Shown here: in pieces, positions 39,301 through 41,286 of the stretch
Layout of the letters: every line of letters starts with the position of its first letter
Numbering within the stretch: the first letter of the stretch is position 1
Assembly (NCBI GenBank): GCA_000695325.1
Contig: AVPN01000009.1
Span: 19,755 to 61,040, forward strand
DNA: 41,286 bases
Direction of reading: 5' to 3'
DNA from: Pleurobrachia bachei
Taxonomy: Eukaryota > Ctenophora > Tentaculata > Cydippida > Pleurobrachiidae
The notes under the pieces: generated by a model
What the model was told of the DNA's origin: nothing
Database searches by the model: none
The model's input: only the letters and a program-made list of their open reading frames with translations
Translations under genes and position numbers: made by a program

Positions 39301-40818
39301 AAGTTAGGTGAAAAGATACACCGACAAGCAGTGATCTTAGAAAATCGCCATTAAGTTCATTAATTATTCATTGATAGATAAATTGAGGACGATAAAAACA
39401 TTTGGTAACGAAATTATCCCTTGCAAAAAATAAAAACATTCGTTTCAGATCAAACCCAGAAGTACTCATGTTACACTATGGGTGACAGTGATAGTTTTGC
39501 TGCAAGGTACCATCCTGAATTAGCTAATGCCACAGACCAGGTGAGAAAGAAAGTAGAGAAATAATTTGGATTAGTGCAACATATAGTGAGTTATATGACT
39601 TATCAAAAGTCTATACTTCCCCAAATTTCTTTGCTAATGATTATCAATCATGGACACTGAATCAGTCAATCGGTAATTCGACAATTCCAATATCTTTTTA
39701 GTGCGAACGAACGCCTGGGAATTCCGTTAAAGGTACTGCCATTACTTGCGGCGAATGCACTTCTTCGTGCTGTTCATCAGGTAATTAATGGCCTAGCAAG
39801 AATCTATATTCTCTTTCGCGTGTCCTGTTTGGTTTGAGCAAAACTAATGTAATTATACACATGAACAGTTGCATAAAATGGACTTTATTGGATGTATAAA
39901 AAATTGTTGATTGATCGCTAGGCCGTATACTGCATAGATGATACATGTAAAACTTGTGAAACACTTCTTTCAGACGCCATCCTAAAGTTTAACTCAAGTA
40001 TACTCTTTGATGGACTTCCTAAGTTAGTTGATCACTCTCATGAAGCCAGCTTTTTTACATTATACAATCTTTTACACATCATTTTAAACGTTCTTTTTGT
40101 TGCATCATTAAGCCAATTTTTGACATCCAACTTTCTTAATAGAAACAAAGGAAACACATGATCCATTATGATCCTCCTCATTCTCTTTTTCTTCCCATTA
40201 AAGCAACATTTACCTTTATACTTTTCGCATACCTCCTTCCCCTAATTAAGGGTTACACACCCGACACTCCTAGAAGAAGAAGAAGATACCTCTTTCCCCT
40301 ATACTAACACCACCCTCTCCTCCCCTATAACTAACACTGCACTCTTTGATCAGTACGTGTATGGAGGCGGTTATTCTCCAGGCAAAAGAGTTTGTGGTCC
40401 AACTGAGTGAGGTGACAAAGATCAGCATGGTCAATTATAGGTTGCGGATGTCTCTGCCCAGAAACGTGGATTGGTTCCATTGATAATCTGCCAACATTTG
40501 TGATATCTAGAAGCAGACTTATTGGTTTTGTGAAAACCGGTCAAGCAGGTAACTATAATTCTGTGTATAGACTATATAGACACTTAAAAACAAGTTTTTT
40601 TTGGTCAAGCAGAATTTCTACACGCCACTGCAGCTCATGAACCAAAATTGCTATCCCAGGTTTATGCGGGAACGGTGGTGTGCGGTGAAATCTCCGACCA
40701 GGATCCAAATGTCGTGGATCACGTTGTGAAATGCTATGGAGCTGTTACCGCAACCTCAATAACCCTCAGCAAAGTGGGAGCATTCAAAATCTGTGAAATT
40801 CAAGTTCTAGGTACATAA
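6251..40818 (+). CDS. Gene B: giant secreted kringle/F5-8C/WSC/lectin-like protein
   Basis: About 100 exons with matching phases, listed in the module entries below, form one plus-strand gene from a signal-peptide exon to a stop at 40816-40818. If all were used the product would be of the order of 3,500-4,000 residues. Modules: PAN-like, galectin-like beta-sandwich, WSC-like, kringle, F5/8C-fucolectin-like and Cys-rich linkers, all extracellular types. Most introns are phase 1 at module borders, the classic shuffling phase. Weak points are stops in otherwise coding exons at 17219 and 21063, a likely GC donor at 37055, and two duplicated blocks that cannot be read in series. It could instead be two or three adjacent genes, but no second signal-peptide exon was found. 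Confidence 0.7.
6471..6847 (+). CDS. Gene B PAN/apple-like segment
   Basis: Exons 6471-6587 and 6707-6847, both phase 1. The product reads [17 protein letters not shown], then [17 protein letters not shown], and later [20 protein letters not shown] ending QNC. The pattern of an opening Cys, paired Cys around CKGVTE, then a hydrophobic G-x-L-Y-K-D...W-K-K...C end resembles PAN/apple folds. Only the second exon is present in the repeat at 9443-9583, where it is joined directly behind a kringle. The domain name is moderate; the exons are firm. Confidence 0.65.
7020..7700 (+). CDS. Gene B lectin-like beta-sandwich, copy 1
   Basis: Exons 7020-7147 (phase 1 to 0), 7292-7405 (0 to 0) and 7574-7700 (0 to 1). 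The product reads [31 protein letters not shown], then [19 protein letters not shown]. Alternating hydrophobic strands and the closing I-x-F...W-x-V-x-V-D-G-x-H motif resemble a galectin or related jelly-roll. Canonical galectin sugar-binding residues are not evident, so ligand is unknown. The copy at 9723-10399 matches it almost exactly, with mainly synonymous changes. Confidence 0.6.
7949..8362 (+). CDS. Gene B WSC-like domain, copy 1
   Basis: Exons 7949-8029 and 8171-8362, both phase 1 in and out. The product reads [43 protein letters not shown], then [22 protein letters not shown]-x-D...R, then C-x-x-A, F-G-V-Q-x-G-x-x-C-F, and a closing CN...GG...Y pattern fit the WSC carbohydrate-binding family. 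Both acceptors are preceded by a near-copy of themselves (28- and 20-base tandem repeats); only the second site of each pair keeps the frame. Confidence 0.7.
8370..8445. mobile_element. Decayed Tigger-like fragment right after a donor
   Basis: TA then CAGTTGGACCCCGAAT, later AAGACCCTTTCC and TTGTGATTTAG, resemble a worn CAGTCGGACCCCGATTTA element. The TA is the one in the GTAAGTA donor of exon 8171-8362. The same remnant occurs at 11763-11835 in the duplicate. Confidence 0.4.
8488..8781 (+). CDS. Gene B linker and lone N-terminal half kringle, copy 1
   Basis: Exon 8488-8507 (LTTLKS) and exon 8667-8781 (phase 0 to 1) encode [36 protein letters not shown]...G..Y.GT...T..G..C..W is the first half of a kringle, yet no second half follows in the next 130 bases. 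The next exon begins a second kringle first half. Phases allow this half kringle to be spliced in front of a full kringle. Just after 8507, copies 1 and 2 differ completely over about 45 bases, so the linker length may differ. Confidence 0.6.
8915..9373 (+). CDS. Gene B kringle, copy 1
   Basis: Exons 8915-9050 (phase 1 to 2) and 9249-9373 (2 to 1). The product reads [69 protein letters not shown]. All hallmarks are present: YxG, GRTCQKW, CRNP, GPWCY, W-x-x-C and the final C-x-V-P-x-C. Kringles bind proteins or lysine-like groups; the ligand is not predictable here. Position CRNP is preceded by Phe, whereas copy 2 has the more usual Tyr. Confidence 0.88.
9443..10399 (+). CDS. Gene B repeat: PAN-like half plus lectin-like sandwich, copy 2
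   Basis: Exons 9443-9583, 9723-9850, 9992-10105 and 10273-10399 duplicate 6707-7700 with identical lengths and phases. In the first exon the differences (GAA/GAG, CCC/CCT, TCC/TCA, CTA/TTG, AAC/AAT) are all silent. That points to purifying selection on both copies. It follows directly on a kringle, because the first PAN-like exon (6471) is not part of the duplicated unit. Confidence 0.75.
10583..11290. mobile_element. Hairpin-bearing non-autonomous element, copy 2
   Basis: It interrupts the intron before exon 11342. In copy 1 of the block (7877-7900) the flanks lie about 20-25 bases apart; here they are 700 bases apart. The left part carries a perfect 15-base-pair stem (10616-10630 with 10634-10648, GAA loop). 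It also has a second 10-base-pair stem (10655-10664 with 10669-10678). The element also contains a 21-base tandem array. No open frame of note is present and the transposon class is undetermined. Confidence 0.6.
11021..11139. repeat. 21-base tandem array of X-box-like motifs
   Basis: Units start at 11021, 11042, 11063, 11084, 11105 and 11126. Five of the six match GTNRCC-nn-RGYAAC, the RFX-type X-box consensus: GTCACCGAAGCAAC, three of GTTACCATAGCAAC, and GTTACCTTAGTAAC. The array lies within the inserted element. Binding is inference. Confidence 0.7.
11342..11755 (+). CDS. Gene B WSC-like domain, copy 2
   Basis: Exons 11342-11422 and 11564-11755 are the counterparts of 7949-8362. Differences are few and mostly silent (GTC/GTA, GGA/GGT, GAC/GAT, TCA/TCC, GCC/GCA); Ala to Val occurs in TNCxNGLGG. 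The doubled acceptors are conserved too, so they predate the block duplication. The preceding intron is about 700 bases longer here because of the element at 10583-11290. Confidence 0.7.
11878..12171 (+). CDS. Gene B linker and lone half kringle, copy 2
   Basis: The linker exon may end at 11897 (donor GTGAGT, as in copy 1) or run to 11945 (CAG|GTAGAC). Both ends leave phase 0; the longer form adds [16 protein letters not shown]. The half-kringle exon 12057-12171 is identical in sequence to copy 1. The choice of donor is unresolved. Confidence 0.55.
12305..12763 (+). CDS. Gene B kringle, copy 2
   Basis: Exons 12305-12440 and 12639-12763 repeat 8915-9373 with one amino-acid change (DHNF to DHNY before CRNP). 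The donor region GTGCCCGTCTGTTGTAAGT is repeated three times downstream, so two decoy donors follow at 12803 and 12848. Only the first keeps the frame into exon 13041. Confidence 0.85.
12751..12853 (+). repeat. Triplicated kringle exon end and donor
   Basis: GTGCCCGTCTGTTGTAAGT occurs at about 12751, 12791 and 12835, with ATATCTGT spacers related to each other. Each copy is a full exon end plus 5' splice site. The extra sites would add 40 or 85 bases and break the frame. Confidence 0.8.
13041..16504 (+). CDS. Gene B lectin-like exon group after kringle 2
   Basis: Exons 13041-13137 (phase 1 to 2), 14072-14222 (2 to 0), 16106-16283 (0 to 1) and 16448-16504 (1 to 1). The product reads [60 protein letters not shown] with [11 protein letters not shown]; and [19 protein letters not shown]. 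The first and last share GVATE-x...L...G, so the fold may repeat. The strand pattern resembles the sandwich at 7020-7700, but I cannot name the family. Introns here are the longest in the gene. Confidence 0.6.
13138..14071. other. Long intron of gene B
   Basis: Nothing on the plus strand looks like an additional exon with suitable phase. A minus-strand open frame (13484-13888) is listed separately. No full MITE was seen. Confidence 0.45.
13484..13888 (-). other. Orphan minus-strand open frame, 134 codons
   Basis: It lies within a gene B intron, antisense to it. The product has a Ser/Arg-rich middle ([19 protein letters not shown]) and ends [13 protein letters not shown]. There is no signal peptide, known motif or splice neighbour, and no cysteine pattern. 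It may be a remnant of an unrelated gene or transposon, or chance; I do not assign a function. Confidence 0.2.
14223..16105. other. Longest intron of gene B, purine-rich stretches
   Basis: Two purine-rich tracts stand out. At 14500-14610 a loose repeat of about 25-30 bases contains GATCCGAG. At 14930-15090 there is a GAGA-type tract including GAGAGATAGATAGAGAG. The rest, including 15160-16100, shows no exon with good borders, no MITE and no RNA gene that I can recognise. Confidence 0.45.
16627..17221 (+). CDS. Gene B F5/8C-like module 1, incomplete
   Basis: Exons 16627-16754 (phase 1 to 0) and 17030 onward. The product reads [25 protein letters not shown], then [18 protein letters not shown] and DITLLLGS...DTCATV. 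W-W-K, the I-x-N-R-x-D strand and G...C are typical of fucolectin/F5-8C folds, which often bind sugars or lipids. The frame meets TAA at 17219 and no convincing donor precedes it; the expected last strand (C-E-V-x-V-Y) is missing. Either the module is broken, a donor was missed, or a transcript ends here. The acceptor at 17030 is doubled by a near-copy 41 bases upstream. Confidence 0.6.
16765..16873. mobile_element. MITE of the CAGGAACCGACCGA family, complete
   Basis: The terminal repeats CAGGAACCGACCGA and TCGGTTGGTTCCTG are nearly perfect. The interior has AGGAAATACTGGTCC, ATTGGCTGATAA, AGTCACGTGA and TTGTTTAC. It begins ten bases after the GTATAA donor of exon 16627-16754. It is non-coding. 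The hAT or Mutator group is suggested by the 10-base target duplication of its sister at 21587. Confidence 0.75.
17407..18369 (+). CDS. Gene B unassigned beta-rich exon group
   Basis: Exons 17407-17571, 17758-17878, 17944-18053 and 18265-18369. Phases are 1-1, 1-2, 2-1 and 1-1. The product reads [54 protein letters not shown], then [18 protein letters not shown]. It is strand-rich with few cysteines. The L-x-N-K-L...G-V-T-x-E pattern recalls the lectin-like sandwiches. The border at 18265 is the least certain; an earlier acceptor at 18247 would put the exon out of phase. No family name is offered. Confidence 0.55.
18066..18187. mobile_element. Tigger-like MITE, rearranged
   Basis: It begins TACAGTTGGACCCCGATTTA and ends CCCTAAATCGGGGTCCGA, with two internal inverted copies of ACCCCGATTTAGTGGA. 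It lies 12 bases after the donor of exon 17944-18053 and fills most of that intron. Confidence 0.7.
18521..19606 (+). CDS. Gene B F5/8C-fucolectin-like module 2, complete
   Basis: Exons 18521-18614 (phase 1 to 2), 18854-18995 (2 to 0), 19263-19343 (0 to 0) and 19525-19606 (0 to 1). The product reads [66 protein letters not shown]-x-A...S, W-x-V, V-x-I-Y-N-R, R-x-x-G-x-x-V-Y-V and the closing A-E-I-x-V-Y-G are the family's ordered marks. Exons split exactly as in modules 4 to 6. The last donor is duplicated in frame 27 bases on (19633), which would add nine residues. Confidence 0.78.
18623..18790. mobile_element. Chimeric MITE: CAGGGACCGACC left half, Tigger-like right half
   Basis: The left part (CAGGGACCGACCGACT to ATTGGCTGTTTAC) is the CAGGAACCGACCGA family. 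It then passes into CCGAGATGCTCAGGAAAAAG, TTTTGCCC and a worn GGACCCGACCGT end, which belong to the Tigger-like family. It starts eight bases after the donor of exon 18521-18614. Confidence 0.6.
19006..19230. mobile_element. Second MITE with a Tigger-like tail
   Basis: CAGGAACCGACAGAAT, CTGGAAATACGGGTCCCTG and TTCTGATTGATTGTTTAC are of the first family. CCGGTAAATCGGG and GTAAATCGAGGTCTGATTA further right are Tigger-like. It begins ten bases after the donor of exon 18854-18995. Confidence 0.55.
19591..19646 (+). repeat. In-frame tandem duplication of an exon end and donor
   Basis: GTGTACGGTGTTTATGGTAA, then GTATCAC, is followed at once by the same 27 bases with one change (GTGTACGGTGTGTATG). 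Both copies hold a GTAAGT donor. Because 27 is a multiple of three, use of the second site inserts KYHVYGVYG without a frame change. Confidence 0.8.
19832..20727 (+). CDS. Gene B Cys-rich linker exons
   Basis: Exons 19832-19963, 20253-20396 and 20599-20727, all phase 1 in and out. The first ([11 protein letters not shown]...[11 protein letters not shown]) looks like the last strands of an F5/8C-like fold without the front. The second has [25 protein letters not shown]. The third has [19 protein letters not shown]. Six or seven cysteines suggest small disulphide-bonded units. The acceptor at 20253 and the first exon bases are duplicated 126 bases upstream (20127), giving a decoy exon start that reads into a stop. 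Confidence 0.6.
20890..21270 (+). CDS. Gene B F5/8C-like module 3 in one exon, with in-frame stop
   Basis: 381 bases, phase 1 in and out. It reads [27 protein letters not shown], then [12 protein letters not shown] and [12 protein letters not shown], a complete F5/8C outline. Unlike modules 2 and 4-6 it is intronless. A TAA at 21063-21065 separates the two halves, which are in the same frame. A GT...AG stretch of 39 bases (21025-21063 area) could in principle be removed without changing the frame. It is shorter than usual animal introns, so a damaging mutation or sequencing error is at least as likely. Confidence 0.6.
21460..21567 (+). CDS. Gene B lone C-terminal half kringle
   Basis: Phase 1 in and out. 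It reads [20 protein letters not shown] then [25 protein letters not shown] and C-x-V-P-x-C are the second half of a kringle. The preceding exon is F5/8C-like and has no kringle first half. The half domain thus appears as an independent cassette, mirroring the lone first halves at 8667 and 12057. Confidence 0.75.
21587..21674. mobile_element. MITE with 10-base target duplication
   Basis: CAGGAAATACTGGTCCCTG to TCGGTCGGTTCCTG, 88 bases. It is flanked on both sides by TCTCTGATAT (21577-21586 and 21675-21684), a perfect direct repeat. Ten bases suits Mutator-like elements (9-11) better than hAT (8), unless two bases match by chance. Part of the left terminal repeat is missing. Confidence 0.8.
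21840..22298 (+). CDS. Gene B linker exons before block B
   Basis: Exons 21840-21962 and 22152-22298, phase 1 throughout. The product reads [34 protein letters not shown], then [18 protein letters not shown] and [19 protein letters not shown]. No family was recognised; the two Cys in the first exon and the W-D-N-R-I-G strand suggest a continuing beta-rich fold. Confidence 0.55.
22530..22965 (+). CDS. Gene B block B exons, copy 1
   Basis: Exons 22530-22661 (phase 1 to 1) and 22905-22965 (1 to 2). The product reads [40 protein letters not shown], then [20 protein letters not shown]. The next unique exon (24085) accepts phase 2. The 193 coding bases are not a multiple of three, so copies 1 and 2 cannot both be used in one open transcript. 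Confidence 0.65.
23410..23845 (+). CDS. Gene B block B exons, copy 2
   Basis: Exons 23410-23541 and 23785-23845 are identical in coding sequence to copy 1. Splicing 22298 to 23410 or 22965 to 24085 each gives an open frame; 22965 to 23410 does not. It is therefore an either/or cassette of no coding consequence, a recent neutral duplication, or an assembly artefact from two haplotypes. Confidence 0.55.
24085..25553 (+). CDS. Gene B Cys-rich exon and lectin-like sandwich 3
   Basis: Exons 24085-24191 (phase 2 to 1), 24319-24482, 24613-24681, 24801-24910, 25039-25138 and 25493-25553. The first reads [18 protein letters not shown] ending CNCRGLRS. Then come [61 protein letters not shown] and [10 protein letters not shown]. 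Strand order and the F-x-F...I-E-M-I motif parallel the sandwich at 7020-7700 at low identity. An N-C-T sequon lies in exon 25039. Confidence 0.6.
25275..25430. mobile_element. Tigger-like MITE, complete
   Basis: CAGTCGGACCCCGATTTAGT to ACTAAATCGGGGTCCGACTG, 156 bases, with TA on both sides. The right half repeats GTCACTAAATCGGGGT in tandem. It lies in the intron 25139-25492. Confidence 0.85.
25700..27151 (+). CDS. Gene B block C region, copy 1
   Basis: Exons 25700-25769, 26003-26103, 26224-26470, 26897-26997 and 27093-27151 (exit phase 0). The product reads [97 protein letters not shown] and G-S-V-E-M-F strands suggest a further jelly-roll, but I recognise no named family. The last three exons belong to duplication C. 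The exit phase matches exon 28539. Confidence 0.6.
26620..26850 (-). repeat. tRNA-derived SINE, minus strand
   Basis: Read on the minus strand from 26847, AGGTGGTGTAGTGGCCAGTG starts a tRNA-like head. It has an anticodon-loop CTCCCAC between CGC and GCG arms, a B box GGTTCGAGCC, a T stem CAGG/CCTG, and a closing CCACCT that pairs with the start (26770-26847). The anticodon would be CCC, so a glycine tRNA origin is likely. The body extends left through CGGTGCATATCTAACC and CTGTACCAAAAATGG. It sits in a gene B intron. Confidence 0.65.
27369..28269 (+). CDS. Gene B block C exons, copy 2
   Basis: Exons 27369-27615, 28015-28115 and 28211-28269 copy 26224-27151. In the first exon, of about six codon changes four are silent (GCA/GCC, TCC/TCA, AAA/AAG, GGA/GGG) and two replace residues (Ser to Thr, Thr to Ala). 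Entry needs phase 1 but copy 1 leaves phase 0, so the copies cannot be joined in series. A truncated piece of exon 26003-26103 without an acceptor precedes it (27203-27246). Confidence 0.55.
27760..27968 (-). repeat. SINE, duplicated copy with damaged head
   Basis: This is the same element as 26620-26850, carried along by duplication C. About 25 bases covering part of the B box and T arm are missing (GGTCTAGGACCTGTGACC), so a polymerase III promoter would be broken here. Confidence 0.65.
28539..29617 (+). CDS. Gene B lectin-like sandwich 4 and linker
   Basis: Exons 28539-28741 (phase 0 to 2), 28877-28983 (2 to 1), 29109-29202 (1 to 2) and 29466-29617 (2 to 1). The product reads [90 protein letters not shown]. 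The [12 protein letters not shown] and F-A-V-Y-F-L-I strands fit the sandwich type seen earlier. The third exon's donor (AT|GTAATT) is inferred from phase. The last exon end and donor are duplicated about 66 bases downstream, where the donor has decayed to AAGTAGG. Confidence 0.58.
29813..30656 (+). CDS. Gene B F5/8C-like module 4
   Basis: Exons 29813-29903 (phase 1 to 2), 30075-30219 (2 to 0), 30391-30441 (0 to 0) and 30548-30656 (0 to 1). The product reads [84 protein letters not shown]. The phase series 1-2-0-0-1 is the same as modules 2, 5 and 6, indicating descent from one multi-exon ancestor. The usual W-W before the B strand is replaced. N-D-T and N-I-T sequons are present. Confidence 0.65.
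30677..30772. mobile_element. MITE of the CAGGAACCGACCGA family
   Basis: CAGGAAATACTGGCCCCTG, ATTGGCTGACAACCAGTCAC, GTGACC, TTCTGATTGGTTGTTTAAAC and TCGGTCGGTTCATG. The left terminal repeat is reduced to GTCCGAAG. It starts about 20 bases after the donor of exon 30548-30656. Confidence 0.7.
30906..31734 (+). CDS. Gene B small phase-1 exons before block D
   Basis: Exons 30906-30947, 31134-31205, 31413-31493 and 31633-31734, all phase 1 in and out. The product reads [50 protein letters not shown] ending [25 protein letters not shown]. One cysteine pair is visible. No family was recognised. Being symmetric, each could be skipped without loss of frame. Confidence 0.55.
31883..32905 (+). CDS. Gene B block D exons, copy 1
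   Basis: Exons 31883-31972 (phase 1 to 1), 32139-32215 (1 to 0), 32500-32628 (0 to 0) and 32749-32905 (0 to 1). The product reads [60 protein letters not shown], then [20 protein letters not shown] and [24 protein letters not shown] and I-x-V-R-N-V are sandwich-like strands. The last exon could also start at 32761, 12 bases on, still in frame. The block totals 453 bases, so it adds 151 codons per copy. Confidence 0.65.
32690..32735. mobile_element. Internally deleted MITE next to an acceptor
   Basis: CAGAAACCGACCGAATTGG, then TTGTTTACTTGTATCGG and TCGGTTCCTG: both terminal repeats with most of the interior lost. It ends 13 bases before exon 32749, so it supplies the pyrimidine-rich stretch for that acceptor. 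A second copy lies at 34023-34068 in block D copy 2. Confidence 0.7.
32910..32962. promoter_or_regulatory. Cluster of palindromic X-box-like motifs in an intron
   Basis: GTAACCATGGTAAC occurs at 32910-32923 and 32932-32945, followed by CTATGGTAAC. Both full sites fit GTNRCC-nn-RGYAAC. The first overlaps the GTAAGTAA donor of exon 32749-32905. The cluster is duplicated at 34243-34295. Function is inference. Confidence 0.45.
33219..34238 (+). CDS. Gene B block D exons, copy 2
   Basis: Exons 33219-33308, 33475-33551, 33833-33961 and 34082-34238, the same as copy 1 except one silent change (GTC/GTA) in the last exon. Entry and exit are phase 1, so both copies read in series. Near identity of introns means the copy is very recent or is an assembly artefact. 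Confidence 0.62.
34463..35392 (+). CDS. Gene B F5/8C-like module 5 with Cys-rich tail
   Basis: Exons 34463-34568 (phase 1 to 2), 34758-34881 (2 to 0), 35013-35099 (0 to 0) and 35229-35392 (0 to 2). The product reads [90 protein letters not shown], then [15 protein letters not shown]. It is the clearest F5/8C-fucolectin match in the window: K-P-x-x-Q-S-S, A-V-D-G, W-W-E-V-D-L, V-x-I-Y-x-R, R-L-E-V-Y-V-G and C-E-V-x-V-Y-G. The acceptor at 34758 was chosen over earlier AGs because only it gives an open phase-2 entry. Confidence 0.85.
35574..35941 (+). CDS. Gene B kringle 3, single exon
   Basis: Phase 2 to 1. After a short lead ([20 protein letters not shown]) the kringle reads [64 protein letters not shown]. 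All six cysteines and the core motifs are present. Unlike the kringles at 8915, 12305, 37548 and 38758, both halves are in one exon, so an intron was lost here or gained in the others. Its second half is almost identical to those of 37967 and 39177. Confidence 0.92.
36133..36861 (+). CDS. Gene B F5/8C-like module 6
   Basis: Exons 36133-36217 (phase 1 to 2), 36456-36570 (2 to 0) and 36705-36861 (0 to 1). The product reads [77 protein letters not shown]. The D-V-T-L strand, V-K-I-D-V-F and closing L-S-E-V-E-V-Y-G fit; the middle exon boundary after V-x-V matches modules 2 and 5, but the last two exons are fused. Confidence 0.75.
36998..37054 (+). CDS. Gene B partial F5/8C exon ending at a GC donor
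   Basis: Phase 1 to 1. It reads [19 protein letters not shown]. Reading on past 37054 reaches TAG at 37093. A GC-AG intron starting ACAG|GCAAGG at 37055 avoids it and gives the phase needed by exon 37548. GC donors with strong flanks are a known minor class in animals. The L-N-K-P-A-T start of an F5/8C fold is left without its remainder. Confidence 0.5.
37055..37500. other. Gene B intron, no feature recognised
   Basis: There is no exon with matching phase, MITE or repeat that I can recognise between the GC donor and the start of duplication E. A stop-bearing continuation of the preceding exon (to 37095) is the only open sequence. Confidence 0.4.
37548..38570 (+). CDS. Gene B kringle 4 and Cys-rich unit (block E, copy 1)
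   Basis: Exons 37548-37734 (phase 1 to 2), 37967-38088 (2 to 1), 38239-38330 (1 to 0) and 38492-38570 (0 to 1). The kringle reads [56 protein letters not shown]. It is followed by [13 protein letters not shown] and [20 protein letters not shown] with a CC pair. The C-Y...C...C-x-x-C...CC spacing is reminiscent of Ly6-type folds, at low confidence. 480 coding bases, phase 1 in and out. Confidence 0.8.
38758..39780 (+). CDS. Gene B kringle 5 and Cys-rich unit (block E, copy 2)
   Basis: Exons 38758-38944, 39177-39298, 39449-39540 and 39702-39780 are identical to copy 1 in every coding base I compared. The block can be translated in series with copy 1, giving 160 extra codons. Identity of introns as well as exons means either a very recent duplication or a haplotype/assembly duplication. 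Confidence 0.72.
39974..40818 (+). CDS. Gene B last F5/8C-like module and stop codon
   Basis: Exons 39974-40022 (phase 1 to 2), 40354-40440 (2 to 2), 40514-40548 (2 to 1) and 40613-40818. The product reads [54 protein letters not shown], then [17 protein letters not shown] and [15 protein letters not shown] before TAA at 40816. F-V-V-Q-L, I-S-M-V-N-Y-R, V-Y-A-G-x-V-V-C-G and C-E-I-x-V-L-G fit the family. The 40514-40548 exon is doubtful; the stretch 40441-40513 is open in another frame. No membrane anchor follows, so the product looks secreted unless a transcript continues past the window. Confidence 0.6.
40539..40612 (+). repeat. Ten-base direct repeat at the two ends of an intron
   Basis: GGTCAAGCAG ends the exon at 40539-40548 and also ends the following 64-base intron (40603-40612). 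The intron (GTAACT...GCAG) is thus flanked by a direct repeat that includes its acceptor. Confidence 0.6.
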
Positions 40819-41286
40819 TTTCACAATGCTGCGACGGTCGGTTTGAATTTCGAGTGTTTCAGCCTAAAAACTAATTTTTGATATTTTATTTGGTTCAGCT
40901 TGAAGAGCCGGACCAGATGGACTATTCAAAAAGCGCCTTTGCTCACGCCTTCCTGGAGGAAAATGAGGTTAACTTTTTGCCCAAAACGGGTGTTAACCTC
41001 AATAAATCAAAGAATGAAAGTCATAAGACCATGAAACCTGTTCTAATAGTTAAATCACATCAGCGGGATAGTTTGTATGCAATTTGACAGCCCTACATCA
41101 AGCCATTGACTAAATTGTAGAGGTTAACATTATATCCTAAAAGTGACATTTTTGCGATTATTTCATAACAATTTCGTCAGGCCTAGCGGAATTTCCAAAC
41201 AAGATATCTTAAAACTGGGCCTTGGAACTTGGCAAGTACAGTCCCAAGTAACTGTACAACAAATTTGAAGTATAGATGGGGTGTGG
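40819..41286 (+). other. Probable 3' UTR and flank of gene B
   Basis: An open frame at 40878-41087 (QLEEPDQMDYSKSAFAHAFL onward) has no recognised motif. If the GTTCAG at about 40899 were used as an acceptor from the donor at 40811, the frame would stop at once, so this looks non-coding. A GTTAACTTTTTGCCC and GTGTTAACCTC pair occurs near 40969-40999. Confidence 0.4.
41001..41006 (+). terminator. Candidate polyadenylation signal of gene B
   Basis: AATAAA lies 183 bases after the stop codon at 40818. It is the first consensus signal downstream, a normal 3' UTR distance. Transcript data are needed to confirm use. Confidence 0.45.

Larger units (their letters stand above)
37501..39920. repeat. 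Tandem duplication E, period 1210
   Basis: 37501-38710 and 38711-39920. The only clear difference is GACTGGAGTGGATG against GACTTTATTGGATG near 38671 and 39881. Both edges lie in introns. Confidence 0.95.

Noticed and set aside
40878-41087. Extra last exon or separate gene
   Set aside because: No motif, and splicing into it from gene B stops immediately; it lies between the stop codon and a polyadenylation signal.

Overview
The window is animal (metazoan) nuclear DNA. It has dense GT-AG introns, most of them 60-400 bases long. Its coding exons carry extracellular modules typical of animals: kringle, F5/8C-fucolectin-like (discoidin), WSC-like and Ig-like. It also holds miniature DNA transposons and a tRNA-derived SINE. 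It is AT-rich. The repeat families and module mix would suit a marine or other invertebrate, possibly non-bilaterian, but I cannot name the lineage. No bacterial, viral or retroelement gene was recognised.

Two genes are arranged head to head. Gene A (minus strand, start 5160, running left and probably out of the window past 1144) opens with a clear signal-peptide exon. It continues as Ig-like half-domain exons, one four-exon block of which is tandemly duplicated (about 3.57-4.73 kb and 2.09-3.20 kb). Gene B (plus strand, start 6251, stop about 40818) also opens with a signal-peptide exon. It then runs through about 100 small exons coding for a very large secreted or cell-surface protein. Its order is: PAN-like segment, lectin-like beta-sandwich, WSC-like, half kringle and kringle, with this set repeated; then several F5/8C-like modules, lone half kringles, cysteine-rich linkers, three further kringles and a final F5/8C-like module. 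I see no transmembrane segment. The 1.09 kb between the two starts holds a G-rich tract, a duplicated segment and a Tigger-like MITE.

The main pattern is repeated duplication of exon blocks. Six tandem duplications lie inside these two genes: A 6.7-12.8 kb, B 22.3-24.1, C 26.1-28.3, D 31.7-34.4, E 37.5-39.9, and F in gene A. They range from degraded to almost identical. Blocks A, D, E and F begin and end in phase-1 introns, so both copies can be read in series. Blocks B and C cannot be read in series without losing the frame, so they are either mutually exclusive cassettes or falsely duplicated haplotypes in the assembly. Smaller duplications also affect single splice sites, and two MITE families sit close to exon edges. 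The modules are sugar- and protein-binding types on secreted proteins, and the exon content is turning over quickly. The locus therefore looks like a candidate recognition, adhesion or immune receptor pair. That role is inference; the exon map, phases and repeats are read directly from the sequence.
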